DNA of 64,000 bases from Eleginops maclovinus (taxonomy: Eukaryota > Chordata > Actinopteri > Perciformes > Eleginopidae): the NCBI RefSeq assembly GCF_036324505.1, contig NC_086363.1, positions 13,592,653 to 13,656,652 on the forward strand, in the 5' to 3' direction. Within the stretch, counting starts at the first letter, position 1; every line of letters begins with the position of its first letter. The notes below the pieces were generated by a model. It searched no databases, was not told the origin of the DNA, and worked only from the letters and a program-made list of their open reading frames with translations. The translations under genes and the position numbers were made by a program. Of this stretch, positions 12,675 through 26,588 are shown one piece after another.

Positions 12675-13076
12675 CAGAGAAAGAGATAGGGGGAAGACAG
12701 CGAGAGATTGAGCGTATGAAAGAGACATTATGACAAAGAAAGGGCTAAACATGAAGCAATTGAAAGAGACGGAGAAAGATATATGTGTGTGTTTGCATAC
12801 GCTTCCTTTTCATGTCTTAAGCTGGAGAATCATGGATACCTTTTGCCATAGGCATTATGATTCATATATAAGGAAATGGTACAGGTGTTGCGTTATGTCT
12901 TTTAGTGTAAACTGGTGGTGAAATTACAATTAAGCTTGACAAATCAAAATAAATCTGCACAACATTTGACGTGCAGACAGCAACCCAATTAAAATGTGGT
13001 TTGTCATGGATCTAAAATATTGTGTTGTCAGTCTTCGAGCGGTATCATGTCTCTTTCTCTGGCAGAGAGTACTCAT

Positions 13077-13091
13077 ACACACACACACACA

Positions 13092-13157
<66 letters not shown>
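13077..13157 (+). repeat. (CA)n microsatellite
   Basis: A CA run of about 81 bp with one aaaaa interruption near its left end. It is opposite in orientation to the GT arrays on both sides, so the three can pair as inverted repeats in single strands. Confidence 0.98.
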
Positions 13158-13158
<1 letters not shown>

Positions 13159-13320
13159 GCATAGAAAGGGTTAATTTAAATCTCAAATAGCATCAGAATT
13201 AGTAGAGGAGACAAAGTCCACCCTAACCTACATCCTCCACTGTTTTCTGCACTCAATGAGGCTGTTCCAATTCCCTTCTTGTACTAAAGGCAGGAAAGGC
13301 CTGACTGGGTCTGTGCTACT

Positions 13321-13446
<126 letters not shown>

Positions 13447-16400
13447 TGGTCATGGGGCTAAGGCATCAGAGGGCACTGATGAAGAGGCCCAGTGAAGCTT
13501 GAATACGCAGCGATGCCCTCAGGCTACTGAGTGCTGCATCTGCCCAACTCAGCGCTGGCCCTTACAGCTCTGTCACCCACCCTCCGGGCTGAGGGTGCTA
13601 TGCTATTTCTGTGTAAGTGTGGTTGTGTTGAACGTGTGTGTTTGGGAGATTTTAACAGGCCTCAACTTCCCCTGTATGTTTGGAAAAATCTGGGTTAATC
13701 AGCATTTTTGTAAATGGACAATATGGAGGCCCAAATCTGCTGCTAATGTGTGTGTTTTCTAGCATTTCCTGTGTGTGTGTGCATGTGTTGTACTAGTAAA
13801 CTGCTGTAGTAACCACTTGGAGCTTAATTCCGGTTTAATAGCTATTAAAGTAATACCTGTTTGGAATGGGCACATCCTTGTAAAGCCAATTGTTGTGTCT
13901 GCGCCCTTCCCCCAGAGGGCTTTTGAAGCTGTGCTCTTGGATCATGAATGGGCAAAGTTTGGTTGATCTGATGCTCTCAATTGTTTTTATTCTCGGGGTA
14001 ATACAGAGGATATGGAGGAGAAGAGCAGGAGAGTCCATAAAGAAGTAAAGATACAGACTGAGATAACATATAGTTCTGAAACTTTAAAAAAAAGTTCAAA
14101 TAAATGTATGCTAGTGTGTATATATATATATATGTTCCCTTATTCTCATCTTCATTTGACTTTTTGATTATATTTTTGGTTTAGCTTTAATGCCTGTTTT
14201 CCACTGCATGGTATACTGTAGCTTGTCTTGTATACTCGACTCACTTTTAGTAAATTTTTAAGATTTCTTTCTCACTGCAGTCAATACAGGTAGACTTTTT
14301 AAGCTTTTTAATTGGCCTTCTGTGAAACCGGCGTGACATGATGAGCGTCAACATAACGCAGTTCCTGCTGGATCCACGGTGTGGTTTTGTGTGCTGCTAT
14401 TTTAGAAAATCTTGGTTAAGTGAATAAAAAAAGTGTAGGCCTCTCTTACCAATCAGTGGTCTGCAGTGTCTTAACTCCACCTTCTAGTGATGGAAAACGC
14501 AGGTGTTACCAAATAAGTACCCGAATCCAAAACTATACACAACTTTTGTCGATGGAAAAAGAGAACAAAGTGAATCGTACCATGCAGTGGAAAAGAGACA
14601 TATGTGATTCTCACACAGATCTTTTTCACTATTGTTTAAAACACTGTTTTTTTGCGGTGTTACAACTCAAGTTAAACACCACTAGTTGCAAACTAAACCA
14701 TAATAAAAACAACTCATAACTTGAAGCAATGGCAGTGGTTTGTGCTATGCACAGCTAAATACTGCTGGCTGTCTATTGCTCGCTTTGTCTATGAAATCCC
14801 TCTGTATAATTACTTACTTCTTTTGTTACTCCTAGCAGTCTTTTCTACCTATCTTGAATACCACAGGCCTCCAGATGGGCTCCAGACTTCCACAAAGCAT
14901 CTCAAAAATGCACTCGCACCTCATCTCATATATGTGAAAAAAGCTGTTTTGATTCTACTGTATGGCCTACTGGAACACGTTGACAGTGATTTTGACATGA
15001 ATAGTGAGATAAGTGAAATAGCAGGTGAATTGTATTCTTTTTGTCACCTTTTTCTACCAGTATTATTGTTTTATAGTGAAGATCAGTTCAGTGTCTGACT
15101 TAATAACTTTGATGTATGTATACAATGAACTGTTAAATGGCCAAGGCTCACACTCTGTAAATCACTCTATAGAGCTCATAAACACTGTTATTGCTGCACA
15201 TGTGCATATTTGTAACACCACGTTCCAGTTCATGATTACAACCATAAATTATGTCCCACTTGTTTAAATTGTGTCCTGGTAAACTCTTCTGATAGATGCA
15301 AAGAGCTGTATTGTAGAGGTCTGACAACCATCCAAGAGTGAATACTTTGATGTAAATGTTGTAAACACTCTCCTCAGATTTCATCCTTCTCAGGGGTCGC
15401 AGAGGAAGTATGGAGAAAGGAAAGAAACCCAGTAAAGTATCCTGAAGGGATGCTTGAAGTAGCTCAATGCTCTCCATCGTATTACCAGCCCATGTAGCTT
15501 TCATAACACTTGTCAGCAAGCTCTCGCTGTTTTGTTCTGTGATTTGAGATCAGTCAGGTGGAATTTCATCAAAGCAAACCTGAATAAGGACATTCATCAT
15601 GGCTCAGCTTGATTCATTACCAAGCCCCAGCTCCCACACCCCAATGGGGAAACTTCAAAGAGAACTGAGAGGTTGAAGATGCAGGCTGCTATCGCACCGA
15701 GGCTTACATCATAGCATCCTATCCACCATCCACGCTATAGCCCCCATCTGCGAACTATTTATGAGTCAATGTGGAACAATGGCTGAAACCTGAATGTTAA
15801 TTGAACCAACATCATCTCTCAGCTCTTAGACCTTCTCTATCGAACCTACAGTTTCATCCAAGGGGGCTAATCTGCCTGAGTTACTTTTTTGTTACCCCAG
15901 TCAAGTTTAATGTCCTCAAAACCACAGCAATTTACAGCAGTGATTTGAGACAGTAAAAGACAACAATTTGGCTTCTTTTTTCTACCCATCAACTGTTGAA
16001 TTTGTCATCTGAAATCAAAACTGTCGCTGTGAGATTGAATCTGCTGCAACTATATAGCTAGCTAGCAAAATAGGCTAACATTATCTTCAATGGTAGGTTG
16101 GAAATGCTTTCACTGGTTTAATAATATATATAATGATGTTCAGTGGACTCTTTTAAAACAAGAATCTTGTAAGTGAACTTGAATTTGTTGGCTATACGTG
16201 AGGTGATGAATAAAGAGTGAAGTTAAAGCCAGTTGATAGACACAAAACATATAGCATAGTCCACGTGTGGCAGTCTAGCAATAGTCAAGGCTAGCAAAGT
16301 AAATATACAAAGGAAACATGAAGTAACATAACCCTGTGTAGCTGCTTAGCTTAAATACTTTATGAATATTTCATTATGTTTGTATGTTACTCGAGAAAAA

Positions 16401-19049
16401 GCTGCTGTGCCTATTTATGGTGCTGAGCTATGAATGAATAGTCACTGTTCAGGGGAGGGATTATCAATCATTCAATCAGTCATTAGGACTAAAGCCCACT
16501 AATGTTAACGTCTGATATAATAAATATCCCTCCGTTTTAAGTCTTACCAACACAGCTTAAGCTGTATTCTCGTAATGACCAGCAAGTGTTGGATCCTCAA
16601 TTGTTCAGTCCAAGTGAGTGAAATTCATTCAATCAGCATTTCAGAAGACATATAGCATCTTGTTTTTAAGCTAATTACACTCAATAGATGACTTTCTGAT
16701 TGGATGCAGTGAGTTGACAATGATTTATGAGCCAAGACAATCTAATCTATTCTAACGTTTGGTTTGTGGCTCTATAAAAGTTGTCTCCTTCCAGTTCCAA
16801 GTCAATTTTGCAATCAAGATTCCTGCCATGCTTTTGGTCAACACAGGGGATGTGTTGCCGACATGGCGTTGTAAACACAGACATGTGTTACTAAACAACA
16901 GTGTCGAAACAGTATCAGTTCATTGGATAAGGATGTAGTGACTTTGGGGGGATCTTCTGTTGAGCTCTTTCCTCACCATCCCTCCTTCTTCCCTCCACTT
17001 TTCTATGACTGAATTGGAATCCCTTTTCAGTCAAGAGCAGCAATTCAGCCTTAATTCAGCACTGCTTGGAAAGTTGACCATCACATAGATTAGCGTCTGT
17101 GATGTGTTGCTTAACATGGCCTGAGCCAGGAACTTCACTCTACTTCAGGCATAAAAAAGTCCATCATTATCCTCTCATGTCATCTTCTGTGTGTGTGTTC
17201 TATTGCATTATTACTCTGATTCATGCATGAGAGCAACCACAGACATGCAAGAACACATATGCAGCCAGACTCATGCATACTGTATGTGTGCATGACTGAA
17301 TGCACTCGCATGAATCCTCATATAACCAGCCACGCACACAAACACACATATTATGGCGGGCGGCAAATGACGTAGGGTAACACGGAGCTCACAGATGCGC
17401 TGGCTGAATAGATTAAAGCATTCATCCAATGACCCAGCTGTGCTTTCTTTGATGCCGGGCATGAAACTGCAGGAAATTACAACAAAAGAGGGATGCAAAG
17501 ACTTAGCTGATATAAAAAAAGAGATCCACTCTGACGTGTATGGCATGTTAACGCTGTGTAACTTGTCAGAGCGGCAGCTGCAGGCTATGCTCACCGAGTG
17601 CACCCCATTAGATTGATTGATATACCTCTCTATTTGTGGAGTACTTGTAAAGCTATAAAACCATGCAATCTAACCATTTGTTATAATGTGATAACTGTCA
17701 AACTATTTATATTTTACTGCTACATAATGCACCTTTTCTTTCAGTTTAATAAGCGAGATAAACTGAGGTCTACACTGTATGTACAGTAGGCAGCATCTAC
17801 ATACTGTGTTTGGACTGGCTTGCTGATTTGTAGCTGGGTTAATGTTACGATCCTTTAGTGTAAGGAGGGGCTAAATGTGCAGCATATAGGCTTGTTAGCT
17901 GTATGTACTCCATGGGGGCTTGTTGTGCGCCTACTTGCCGGGCTGTTTTTTTCTTTTTCGGAGGAGCTCCAGCAGCCTTGCAGGGTTCTGGTTATGAAGC
18001 GTTCAGTGCACTGCCTGTGTAGCTCTAATTAAGCCAGGCACAAGTTTCTTTTAAACCCCCCAGTGTGTTTAAGAAAAAAAAAAGACAAGAGGAAGGAAGA
18101 GGAAGCTGCATGCTCCTGAAATATAAATTGGCTGCAAATCTATATTTGTTGTCAGTTTTACTGCAACAAAATGGTGGACTCCTGTAATGGAAACAGTAAA
18201 GCCAAGATGTCTAATTGGTAAACAAAGGGATTGTGTAATTCTAAAGTGATTATCCCTGAATTTAAATTGGTAGATTAGGCATTTGTCTTGTCATTCATTT
18301 CTCATTTAGCAGCATAAACTCTCAGTACAGTGGTCAGTTGCTTCCGTTTACACAGTATCAGGTTAAAAATAGCATGACCCCCTTCACCTAAAAATCCCAC
18401 AACAGAAACTAGGTCCTTCACCTCTTTCAACCCTGTAAGCAGCTGCCTCGTCTCTTTTGTAATACTCCAGGAAAAAGCAGTTCTCCTGATTGTGCAGTTA
18501 TTCAGCATGCTACAATGCATTATGAATTATTTGGCTTTGTTTCCCCTGTCGTTCTATTATCCTTCTAGCTAAGCCTCTTCATTTCCTCTGCCTCAGACGG
18601 CTGTGCCACTGTGCATTTCCTCCATGTAATTTATCCATCTGCAGAAATGGACCATGAGTGCGTGTGCATTTGTGTGTGTGCGCTTGCTGAGTAATAGGAA
18701 ACGTTGTGTTTAAAGGGTGATGATTGCTCTAGCCCTCGTGGTTTACTAGATAACAAGGTAATGATGGCTGCTCCTTTCTAAGCTAGCAGTCAATCCTTCC
18801 TGAAGTGTGTTTGCTTGTACAGTAGTATATGAAATGATTCTAAAAGTTGTCATAGTTTACACTCAGTAGTTCTGGGTAGTGCTGGATATATTTCTGAGCA
18901 ATAAAGTTTCTGAAGGTTTTTTTTTCTGCTGACAAAATTTCAAGTCTTTAGCTAATTTCATTAGCTGTAGCGTCCTAGCTAATTTCTGTTAGCTACCGTT
19001 AGCTACATGATTGGTTAGATATGTCTCCGGATGACTTATTAATAATTGT

Positions 19050-19215
19050 GGGGAGTTAAAGGGACAGTGTTTGGGATTCAGCAGCACCTAGAGATGCATT
19101 TCCAGATTCCGAATAACTATGGTAGCCATGTGTGACAATAACACTTAAAAGGTCCTATCTGTGTTTGCTTTGTCCATTCAGAGCAACTGTAGAAACACGG
19201 CGGCGCATCATATTA
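19050..19215 (+). repeat. Fragment of a common teleost dispersed repeat
   Basis: It begins ttaaagggacagtgtttggga and later contains a tttgtccattcagagcaactg and gtagaaacacggcggcgca phrase, in the order I associate with a widespread fish MITE-like repeat. It is truncated and diverged. The identification is from memory of the consensus wording, without a formal name. Confidence 0.45.
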
Positions 19216-22020
19216 GTGTCGACTTTGATCTGATTTGACATTAAAACAAATCATATACAGCCCTGTCCATTATGTAATGTTAACTACTCTTATGCAGCGC
19301 AGAGCAAAGATTTTGTTAGCAGGCAAACTGTATGAAGAACGGAGATGCTGGCTGTCCGATCATGGAAGACCACAAACTGGTTTGTTATCAAGGATTTATA
19401 ATCCACAGAAACATCTCTGATTTTACAATAGGGATCAGACTTTAAGACATTTAATATAACATTTGTGTGTTCATTCATATGCAGGTGTCTGTTTATAGTG
19501 TTCAAATTCAACCTTATTTTTCCTGTGCATAGAGTCCAGTGATTTATAGACACCTTTCAGGATGGTTATTTTTATTATTTTTCGTGATCCAAAAAAAGAC
19601 TGAATTATTTCAAACTGTGAGTTTTATAATTCATTGTAGCCCTCACACACACACACCAGAATACAGTGACCCTAATCCCGGCACGTTATCAGTGAGCATC
19701 AGTGTGTGAAGTCATGTGGACTGGTATGAGTCGGGGGGCTGAGATTTGCTGATGAGAACATCTCCACTAGACACATATCATCCTTTCACACCCTGACCCA
19801 CCACTGCCTCGCAGCCCACATTAGCTCAGAAGCTGTTTAGTGGAGAGAGAAGGCCGACTATATATAGCATTTCATGCAGACAAAGGACTGTTTTGTCAAG
19901 AGAGCAGTCGTAAGTAATATCTAGTCACATTTTTTCACACAATTTCAGCCTTTATAGTGGTGGCTGCTGCCAAACTACTACTAGAGGTTTCACAGAACAA
20001 AAATTACAAATGCCATTTGTTTTATCTTTCAGAAGACAAAGAGGAGCTTTGTTTCATCTGTAGGGACTGTGGGTGTAGAGAACAGATTTTGTTAATCCAA
20101 AATCGTTGTTCCAGCTTTTACTATTGAATGTTTTTTCAGTATGTGTTGGCACAGACCAAGAATTGAGCCTGATACACACTGATATTGCTTAAGCTGCATC
20201 AGTACAGTCCATACTGAATTAATTATTTCATGTTCAACAATGGGTTATCAAATACAAAGTCACTGTTTTTTTTTCATGTCCGTCTTTATTTGTTTCACTT
20301 TCTGTAACATGAGTTCTGATTGTGTACGCCAAAAACTCCCAAGTATTGATAAGGAGCAACAAATAAAACAAAAGTAAAGTGATCTTAAAAAATGTTTTAA
20401 GATGAAGGGAGCCGCAGGAGTGATGCGGTATTGAATTCTGCTGAACTGGATGCTATTTTGGAACTGGTTGCTTCTTAGTTGCAATGAGTAACTGTACTAT
20501 TATCTTGGGTTGGTGCCTACATGTAATCAGTGCAATTTACATCAATAGATTTGGAACTTTAGGCCCCTGTCTTGTCTTTTCTCAATGTCCATATTAATAT
20601 TTTTCTTTGGCTCTTCCAGTATTTGCTTGACCTAAATCCACTGAAATATATAACACAGTGTGTTTGACATATAGTGTCTATCAATGCGGATTTTACAGTC
20701 TCTGTAGACATAGTTTGTTATTTCTTTACACTGTATTTGTACTATGGCAGCACTGGAGAAATGCCTTGCAGATCCCAATGTTATTCTGATCATTCTCATG
20801 AAAGTCATTGAGGTGTAGGTCAGACTGTTGGCTGAATATTTGTCTTTTGTCAATGATAACCATATTTCCATTAGACCTCCTCCGCACTGTAATCCTGGCT
20901 CTCATTCATCTTTTGCAGTGCCTGCTAAAAGAAGTTTACAATGCAGCTTTTCCTCTTATCTTGTTTTGCAGGAACAGCAGTGTACATGAACATAGCTTAT
21001 AGTATAGTCTAGCATGCGCGTGCAACACAAATAATTCAAATGGATTTGGAAAAATATAACCCACAACATTAACCAAGCATTCCCCCGTCAGTCAGCTTAT
21101 GGAAACGTTTTACATACAAGCATCTTGTTAGCTTGAGTGTGGGCTTTCTGTGCTTTGGACATTAGCGACTTTTAAAAAGTAGAACTAGAACATCATGGAA
21201 ATCGGGATATAGTCTTTTAAGGACATAATTCAATTCTGTGGTTGACCACTAGCAATCGACTTATGTGTCTTTTCTGGATTTTTCTTACCTTCACACTGAT
21301 ACAGTGACTAGGCCTAACTCTTGAACAGCGTCAGTGTGTTACTTTGGAAGCTCGGTATGTTGAGAGAAATGTTTCTCAATGGTTTTCTTATTGAGCTTTT
21401 AGCTGAATTAATAAAAGACACACCCGTCTCTGTTTTGTCACAACTTCTACACTATTTGTTTTTCTGTAGTCCTGCTTACAAACAGACAAACAAACTAACT
21501 GTACTGGACCCATAGCCTCCACGGCAGTGGTTACTAGATTGCATTGAGTGACCATGAGTAAGCTTATTCTAATGTACTCATTGTTCATTTTGGGATCTGC
21601 TGTCTTCCAGTTTGTGCTTAATTGAAGCCAGGTAGTCAAAGGATAGCCGGCCTCCAACACATTACTGTGCTCTCAGTAATAAAGGAACGGCTTCCTGTGT
21701 TTAAGCCTGGCAAGACAGCAGAAATGTAGGTCAACAGGTATAAGCTTGCATTTACCATTTGCAGCTAAAGGCAAGTGGGGTGGAAGAGAAGGCAGTGGGA
21801 TATAAGCATCATACAGAGAGAATGGATAGTGGAGGGGGAAGAGATAGAGAGGGAAGGAAGGAGAAGGATTGGTCCACGCCGACTGTAGTGGTGGTCTGAT
21901 GAATGTTTTATAAGTATCACTCCTGGGTTTGTAGGTTAGACTTATCTTTCCCCTCACATGTGTGGGCTAATGGTGGAGATGTGAGTCAAACTGGGCTGTG
22001 TTGTCGAGATAACTCCCTGC

Positions 22021-22022
<2 letters not shown>

Positions 22023-22079
<57 letters not shown>
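22023..22079 (+). repeat. (TG)n microsatellite
   Basis: A TG run of about 51 bp followed by a tatgtg tail. Confidence 0.97.
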
Positions 22080-23340
22080 TATTTTTCCAATACAATTAAC
22101 CAGCAATGCAATTAACAAGCGTTACATTTAATTTAGAGAGAATGAAAGCATTTAATTTATGAAATCTGAGGCTGAACAGCAATCTTGCCTGATTTGTTTA
22201 CGTTGCCATGGTTGCAGTTGTGCAGTGGTGTTGAGCAGATAAAGATGTGTGTACAAACAGATTCTTTTTGAAAGGTGTTAGCAAACGGTTGCAAATGACT
22301 TGTCACTTTTATACGATTAACATACGATTTCAAGTGGTATATTTATTGCTAGGGGGCAGAGTTATAATTTTGATGTCTAGATTCAGCCACATGCTCGCTA
22401 AACATCATCTCCTGATTATTCCCCTTGCTCATGTCCTTTATCCTGCCCTTTCTGTCCACAAATACATGGTCACATGAACTTTTGCTCTTTAAAACGAGGT
22501 CATAATAGTGCCTCTCTGCTGCATGTGTGTGGCTTTCAAAGGATTAATAGTCATACTAGAAGGAGCTAGAAGCAGCGGTGTAAACTGGATAGACCTGTAG
22601 TGTAATGTTGAAAATCGTAGGCTGCATCATCTGTCAAAGCTGACATTTTTCTTGGTGTCCTTGGCTGAAATGTGAGGGATTGATACGCTGTCAGAGCCGT
22701 GTTATCTAGCTCATAAACAGGAGGCTTTGCCACAGCATTTATGGTGCATGACCCCTGATACCGCAGACCCACACACAGAACCTGTCCTGCTTTTTCACAG
22801 GTCTTGGTTAGACAAAAAAAGCTGTGAAAGTGCTGTTAAATGAAGAGATGTCAAAATTGACTATTCAAGCCATTCCTAGAGTAACAATTTGCTTTCTATA
22901 GTCAAGCAACCGTCCCTTTGCAAAGCAGGTCTGTCAAGCTTTGAATTTCTCCTAAACTACCTGCCGAGCTTTGAGGGTAGTGCTTTTGTAATACAATGGT
23001 TTGTTTGGCAGCTCTAATGTAAACCACAAACAAAGCTCACAAAATGATTTATAGTGAAACAGGAATCTTTTTTCTATTTTTATTTTCCTTACACTATCAT
23101 AGGCGACTTAAGCTAGCTATTTACCGCAGTACAGTTATCCTCTACCTGGTTCATGGTGAGGATGCTGACTCTTTGTCTAGAACTTTTAGCTTGGCCTCAG
23201 TCTTTCAGCTTGTCATCATGTATGTAGCCATTATGCTCACATTTAAGATCCCTGTACATGAAAGGTTATCTCACTAATCTCTTCAGGCCTTGTGTTTGGA
23301 GAGAAGGCATTGTTATTAAACACATGTAGCTGGCGTTAGC

Positions 23341-23370
23341 TTAACTAGCTAGTGTGCTATAGCTAGTTAA
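23341..23370. repeat. Small perfect hairpin
   Basis: An 11-bp perfect inverted repeat (ttaactagcta / tagctagttaa) separated by 8 bp. It lies in a gctagc-rich stretch of the kind common in fish introns. No function is implied. Confidence 0.7.
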
Positions 23371-24000
23371 TCTAACACAATATCTAGTCGATATACATTT
23401 TCCTAGCAGTTTTCACCTGGTTACTCAGGACAGGACTCAAGCAGCTCTTCCCAGTAAAAGGCTGCCATGCCGTGCCCTGATTGCCTCCAGAACTCCTTGA
23501 CCTACATCTTTTACATCTCAGCCTTAACCATTTTCCCATAACACCAGGAGGGAAGGCTTCTTGCCGAGCTATCAATAATAAACGATTAAGTCGAGGGTTT
23601 AACATGGTTGTGTAGATAATGGGTTGGAAAGGGGGAAGCTTCCAAAGAACAGAGTGCTTTTAGCCCAGAAAACCACGGGCAGGAAGAATGGAGGTTATAA
23701 TGGTCGGGACCTGCAGGCTCTAGGTCACTTTTATAACAGTGTTTGTCACAGATGGCTAATGACTTATTTAAAATAATAATCAAGGCTAATGTACAGTTTC
23801 CTTTCAAAAATTGAATCAAGAAAAAAATGAGGACATTGATAATGAAAATGTCTAGGTTAAAACAAGAGTCGATATATGTTTTGACAATTACATTAGGATA
23901 AATGCGCTGCACTTTGAAATACGATGAACACAAATGTGCCAAACAAATGCAAATGTGGCCAACTTTATAATCCCCAAACTTCACCAAGCGCTCCACTTTC

Positions 24001-24939
24001 AGTAGGGGTGGAATCACTAGGGTCCCCACGATCTGATACTATTGCGATACTTAGGCCGCAAAATGATAGTAATGCGATTCTAAGATGTGCTTAGTATTGC
24101 AATACGATATATTGCGATATGGCGCATTTCTGATTTCTTTCTCCGCTGACTCCAGCTTTGTTTTGACTAACTTCCTGCCAATCCCACTGACTTTACCCAC
24201 GGCCATGACCGCACAAGAAAAAGCTCAGTACCATCTAGTGCAGGGGTGCCCAAATTACAGCCCGGGGGCCAAATGCGGCCCGCAGGCCATTTTGAATCGG
24301 CCCTCAGCAAATTCTAAAAGTATAATGCAATATGGCCCACAAATTAAACTTTTGCTTGTCTTATATTGTACTTCTCAAATATATATGTTAAAATATATTA
24401 ATGAGCTCAATTTTCAAATAAATTTAGTGATTTAAAATTTAAAACATTTTCTAACAAATCCTAGTTTATAATAAAAAACCCCAATAACTTAATTCTATAA
24501 CAAGCTTGAAATTTAACCTTCATATTCACTCTTATTATCAGCAATCTGAGGCTTCTGTTTTAAGGAATGAACTACCAGCTAAATAAATGAAACCCTAAAG
24601 GGAGATGGGATGGAGGCGGTTTTTTCCTTAAACCATTTCAAAGTATCCAATGTTATTCACCTACATTTGATTTGCTTTGCTAACTTATAACTTAACTTAT
24701 GAGGCAATATTCACCTCTATAAGTGGCCTTGCTATCCGTATATTTTTCTGTGTGTGGCCCTCTGTGAAAAAAGTTTGGACACCTTCTAGTGGATTGAAAA
24801 AGCAATTGTGACAGAAAACTTTTATTTAGAATTGTTTCTATAATAAAATATCGATACTTGGCGTAAGTGCATCAATACAATATCGCCACGCAAAGTATTG
24901 CAATACTATGCAGTATCGATTATTTCCCTCACCCCTACT
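24001..24939. mobile_element. Outer hAT-like element, interrupted by a second element
   Basis: The left end reads agtaggggtggaatcac and the right end reads ccctcacccctactt, so the termini form an inverted repeat around AGTAGGGGTG. Inside, both flanks are rich in cgatact/attgcgatat/tatcgcc phrases typical of a non-autonomous fish DNA transposon family. The middle (24241-24784) is a separate insertion. A target duplication could not be fixed with confidence. Confidence 0.5.
24241..24784. mobile_element. Inner hAT-like element nested in the outer one
   Basis: It starts caggggtgcccaaattacag and ends near gtttggacacct; reversed, the right end reads aggtgtccaaac. A ggccc-rich phrase follows each end (atgcggcccgcaggcc at the left, tgtgtggccctctgtg at the right), as in the common 'CAGGGGTGTCCAAAC' hAT-type elements of vertebrates. 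The flanks share tctagtg, seven of the expected eight bases of a hAT target duplication. No transposase is present. Confidence 0.6.
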
Positions 24940-25702
24940 TTTTAGTGTCCCTGTTTCCGTTGTGATTTGAGCTTCTTGCAGCGTTTTTTATTTGCGGTGT
25001 TTCTTGAGGTTGGTGAATGTTTTCTAATGCTGCACATGTGCTGTCAAATTGGTAAAGATGTTTTTTCATTTGCATGTGTTTTTGCACAATAGTGTTTGAT
25101 TTTATTGCATTGTTTTTTAAACTGCAGCGCGTTCCTTTCTATGGAAGCAGTTTGGGCCGCTGTAGCGCGTTTGCACCTGTCGGCAACCATAAATAAGCTT
25201 TGCACGTAGTTTCTAAAGGTAAACAATTGTTTCAACATTATCCGAATCTGTCGTCATATCGTTGGTATTCCCTGTTGGATAGAGGTTATTTGGGTTAGAT
25301 GGATTTCCAACAATGATTTAAGAAAGAGACTAAATCCCTGCAGTTCGAATTAAGTATTGCATTGAGAGACCTGGTACTCATCCCCCTGGTGTGTTTCTGT
25401 AGGTTTGTGACTTTTCTTTCACCCCTCACAGAGCCAGACTATTGAACTCAGGAGTATAGCAAGCTGTAGCTTATAGCTCTTAGCACCGTTTGAATACTTG
25501 ATAACTGTGTGCACTGGAGCAAATCAGTGATAGTTATAAAACCCAACAGAGGGAGATGGATACTTTTGCACCCTGAGAAAGTATGTACAGTGCAGACAGG
25601 TAACAACATGGACTAGCATTAACTTGTATTAATAGGTTTTGTAGACATTTATCCACTTTGGCTATGGCTCACTGGGCATCAATAACTGACCATCTCACAA
25701 AT

Positions 25703-25829
<127 letters not shown>

Positions 25830-26455
25830 AGATGCTAAGATAAACAAGTAGTCACAGAGTGTCCTGCAGCGTTGCCAGTCATTCTCTTTATGTCTGACTG
25901 CTTCTCATTGACATGGCAAGTCTATGAAAAGACTGCTTTGAGATTGGAAAAAAAGAGGATCATTTGTCTATGCAGTCTGGATGTGGATGCTGTCTACATA
26001 CAGATGTTAGCCCTGGGGCTCTGAAACTAATAACATATGGAAGGACCTTCCTTTCACGTGCTTGATAGTGTTGATAGCAGGATTGCGTAATGGTTATTCT
26101 TTTTTTATCAGTTTAAAAGTAGTATTGTGCAGTATAGAAATGTTATATCTACTTTTACTTGATACATAACCACGAGAAACATTGTCTCCCAACAGGTTGC
26201 ATTGACTTGTATGACAATCTTTCTTGCTGTTTCAATTTTTTTTTTTTCTTCACATTTTGATCCTTTGTGGAGGGTATTGTTTATGATGTGTTGTTGTGTT
26301 CCTATTCCTCATGGCACATTCTGTCTGATTTGGCCTTAAATACATGTCAGCTGGTTAAGCTGCACCAGGGGATGTGGCACACAGCTCATGGAGGCAAATA
26401 AGATTCCTTTACATATCTGCATCTAAAATCATCTTCCTTCATTGTGTATTAACTC

Positions 26456-26588
26456 AAAGGGGCCCTATTATGCTCACTTTCAGGTATATATTTGTATGTT
26501 GTGCCTCTACTGTGAAATGATTCTATGTTTTTGCTCTTTATGTTTCTCATACTGCCTGTATGCCTGCAGCACCTCCTTTCGCCCCTTT
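26456..26588. mobile_element. Short MITE, 'aaaggggccctattatgc' family
   Basis: It opens with aaaggggccctattatgctc and closes with gcccctttaa, giving an 8-bp terminal inverted repeat (AAAGGGGC / GCCCCTTT) over 133 bp. The opening phrase is one I recognise as the end of a very common teleost non-autonomous element. Another, longer copy begins near 55727. Confidence 0.5.
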
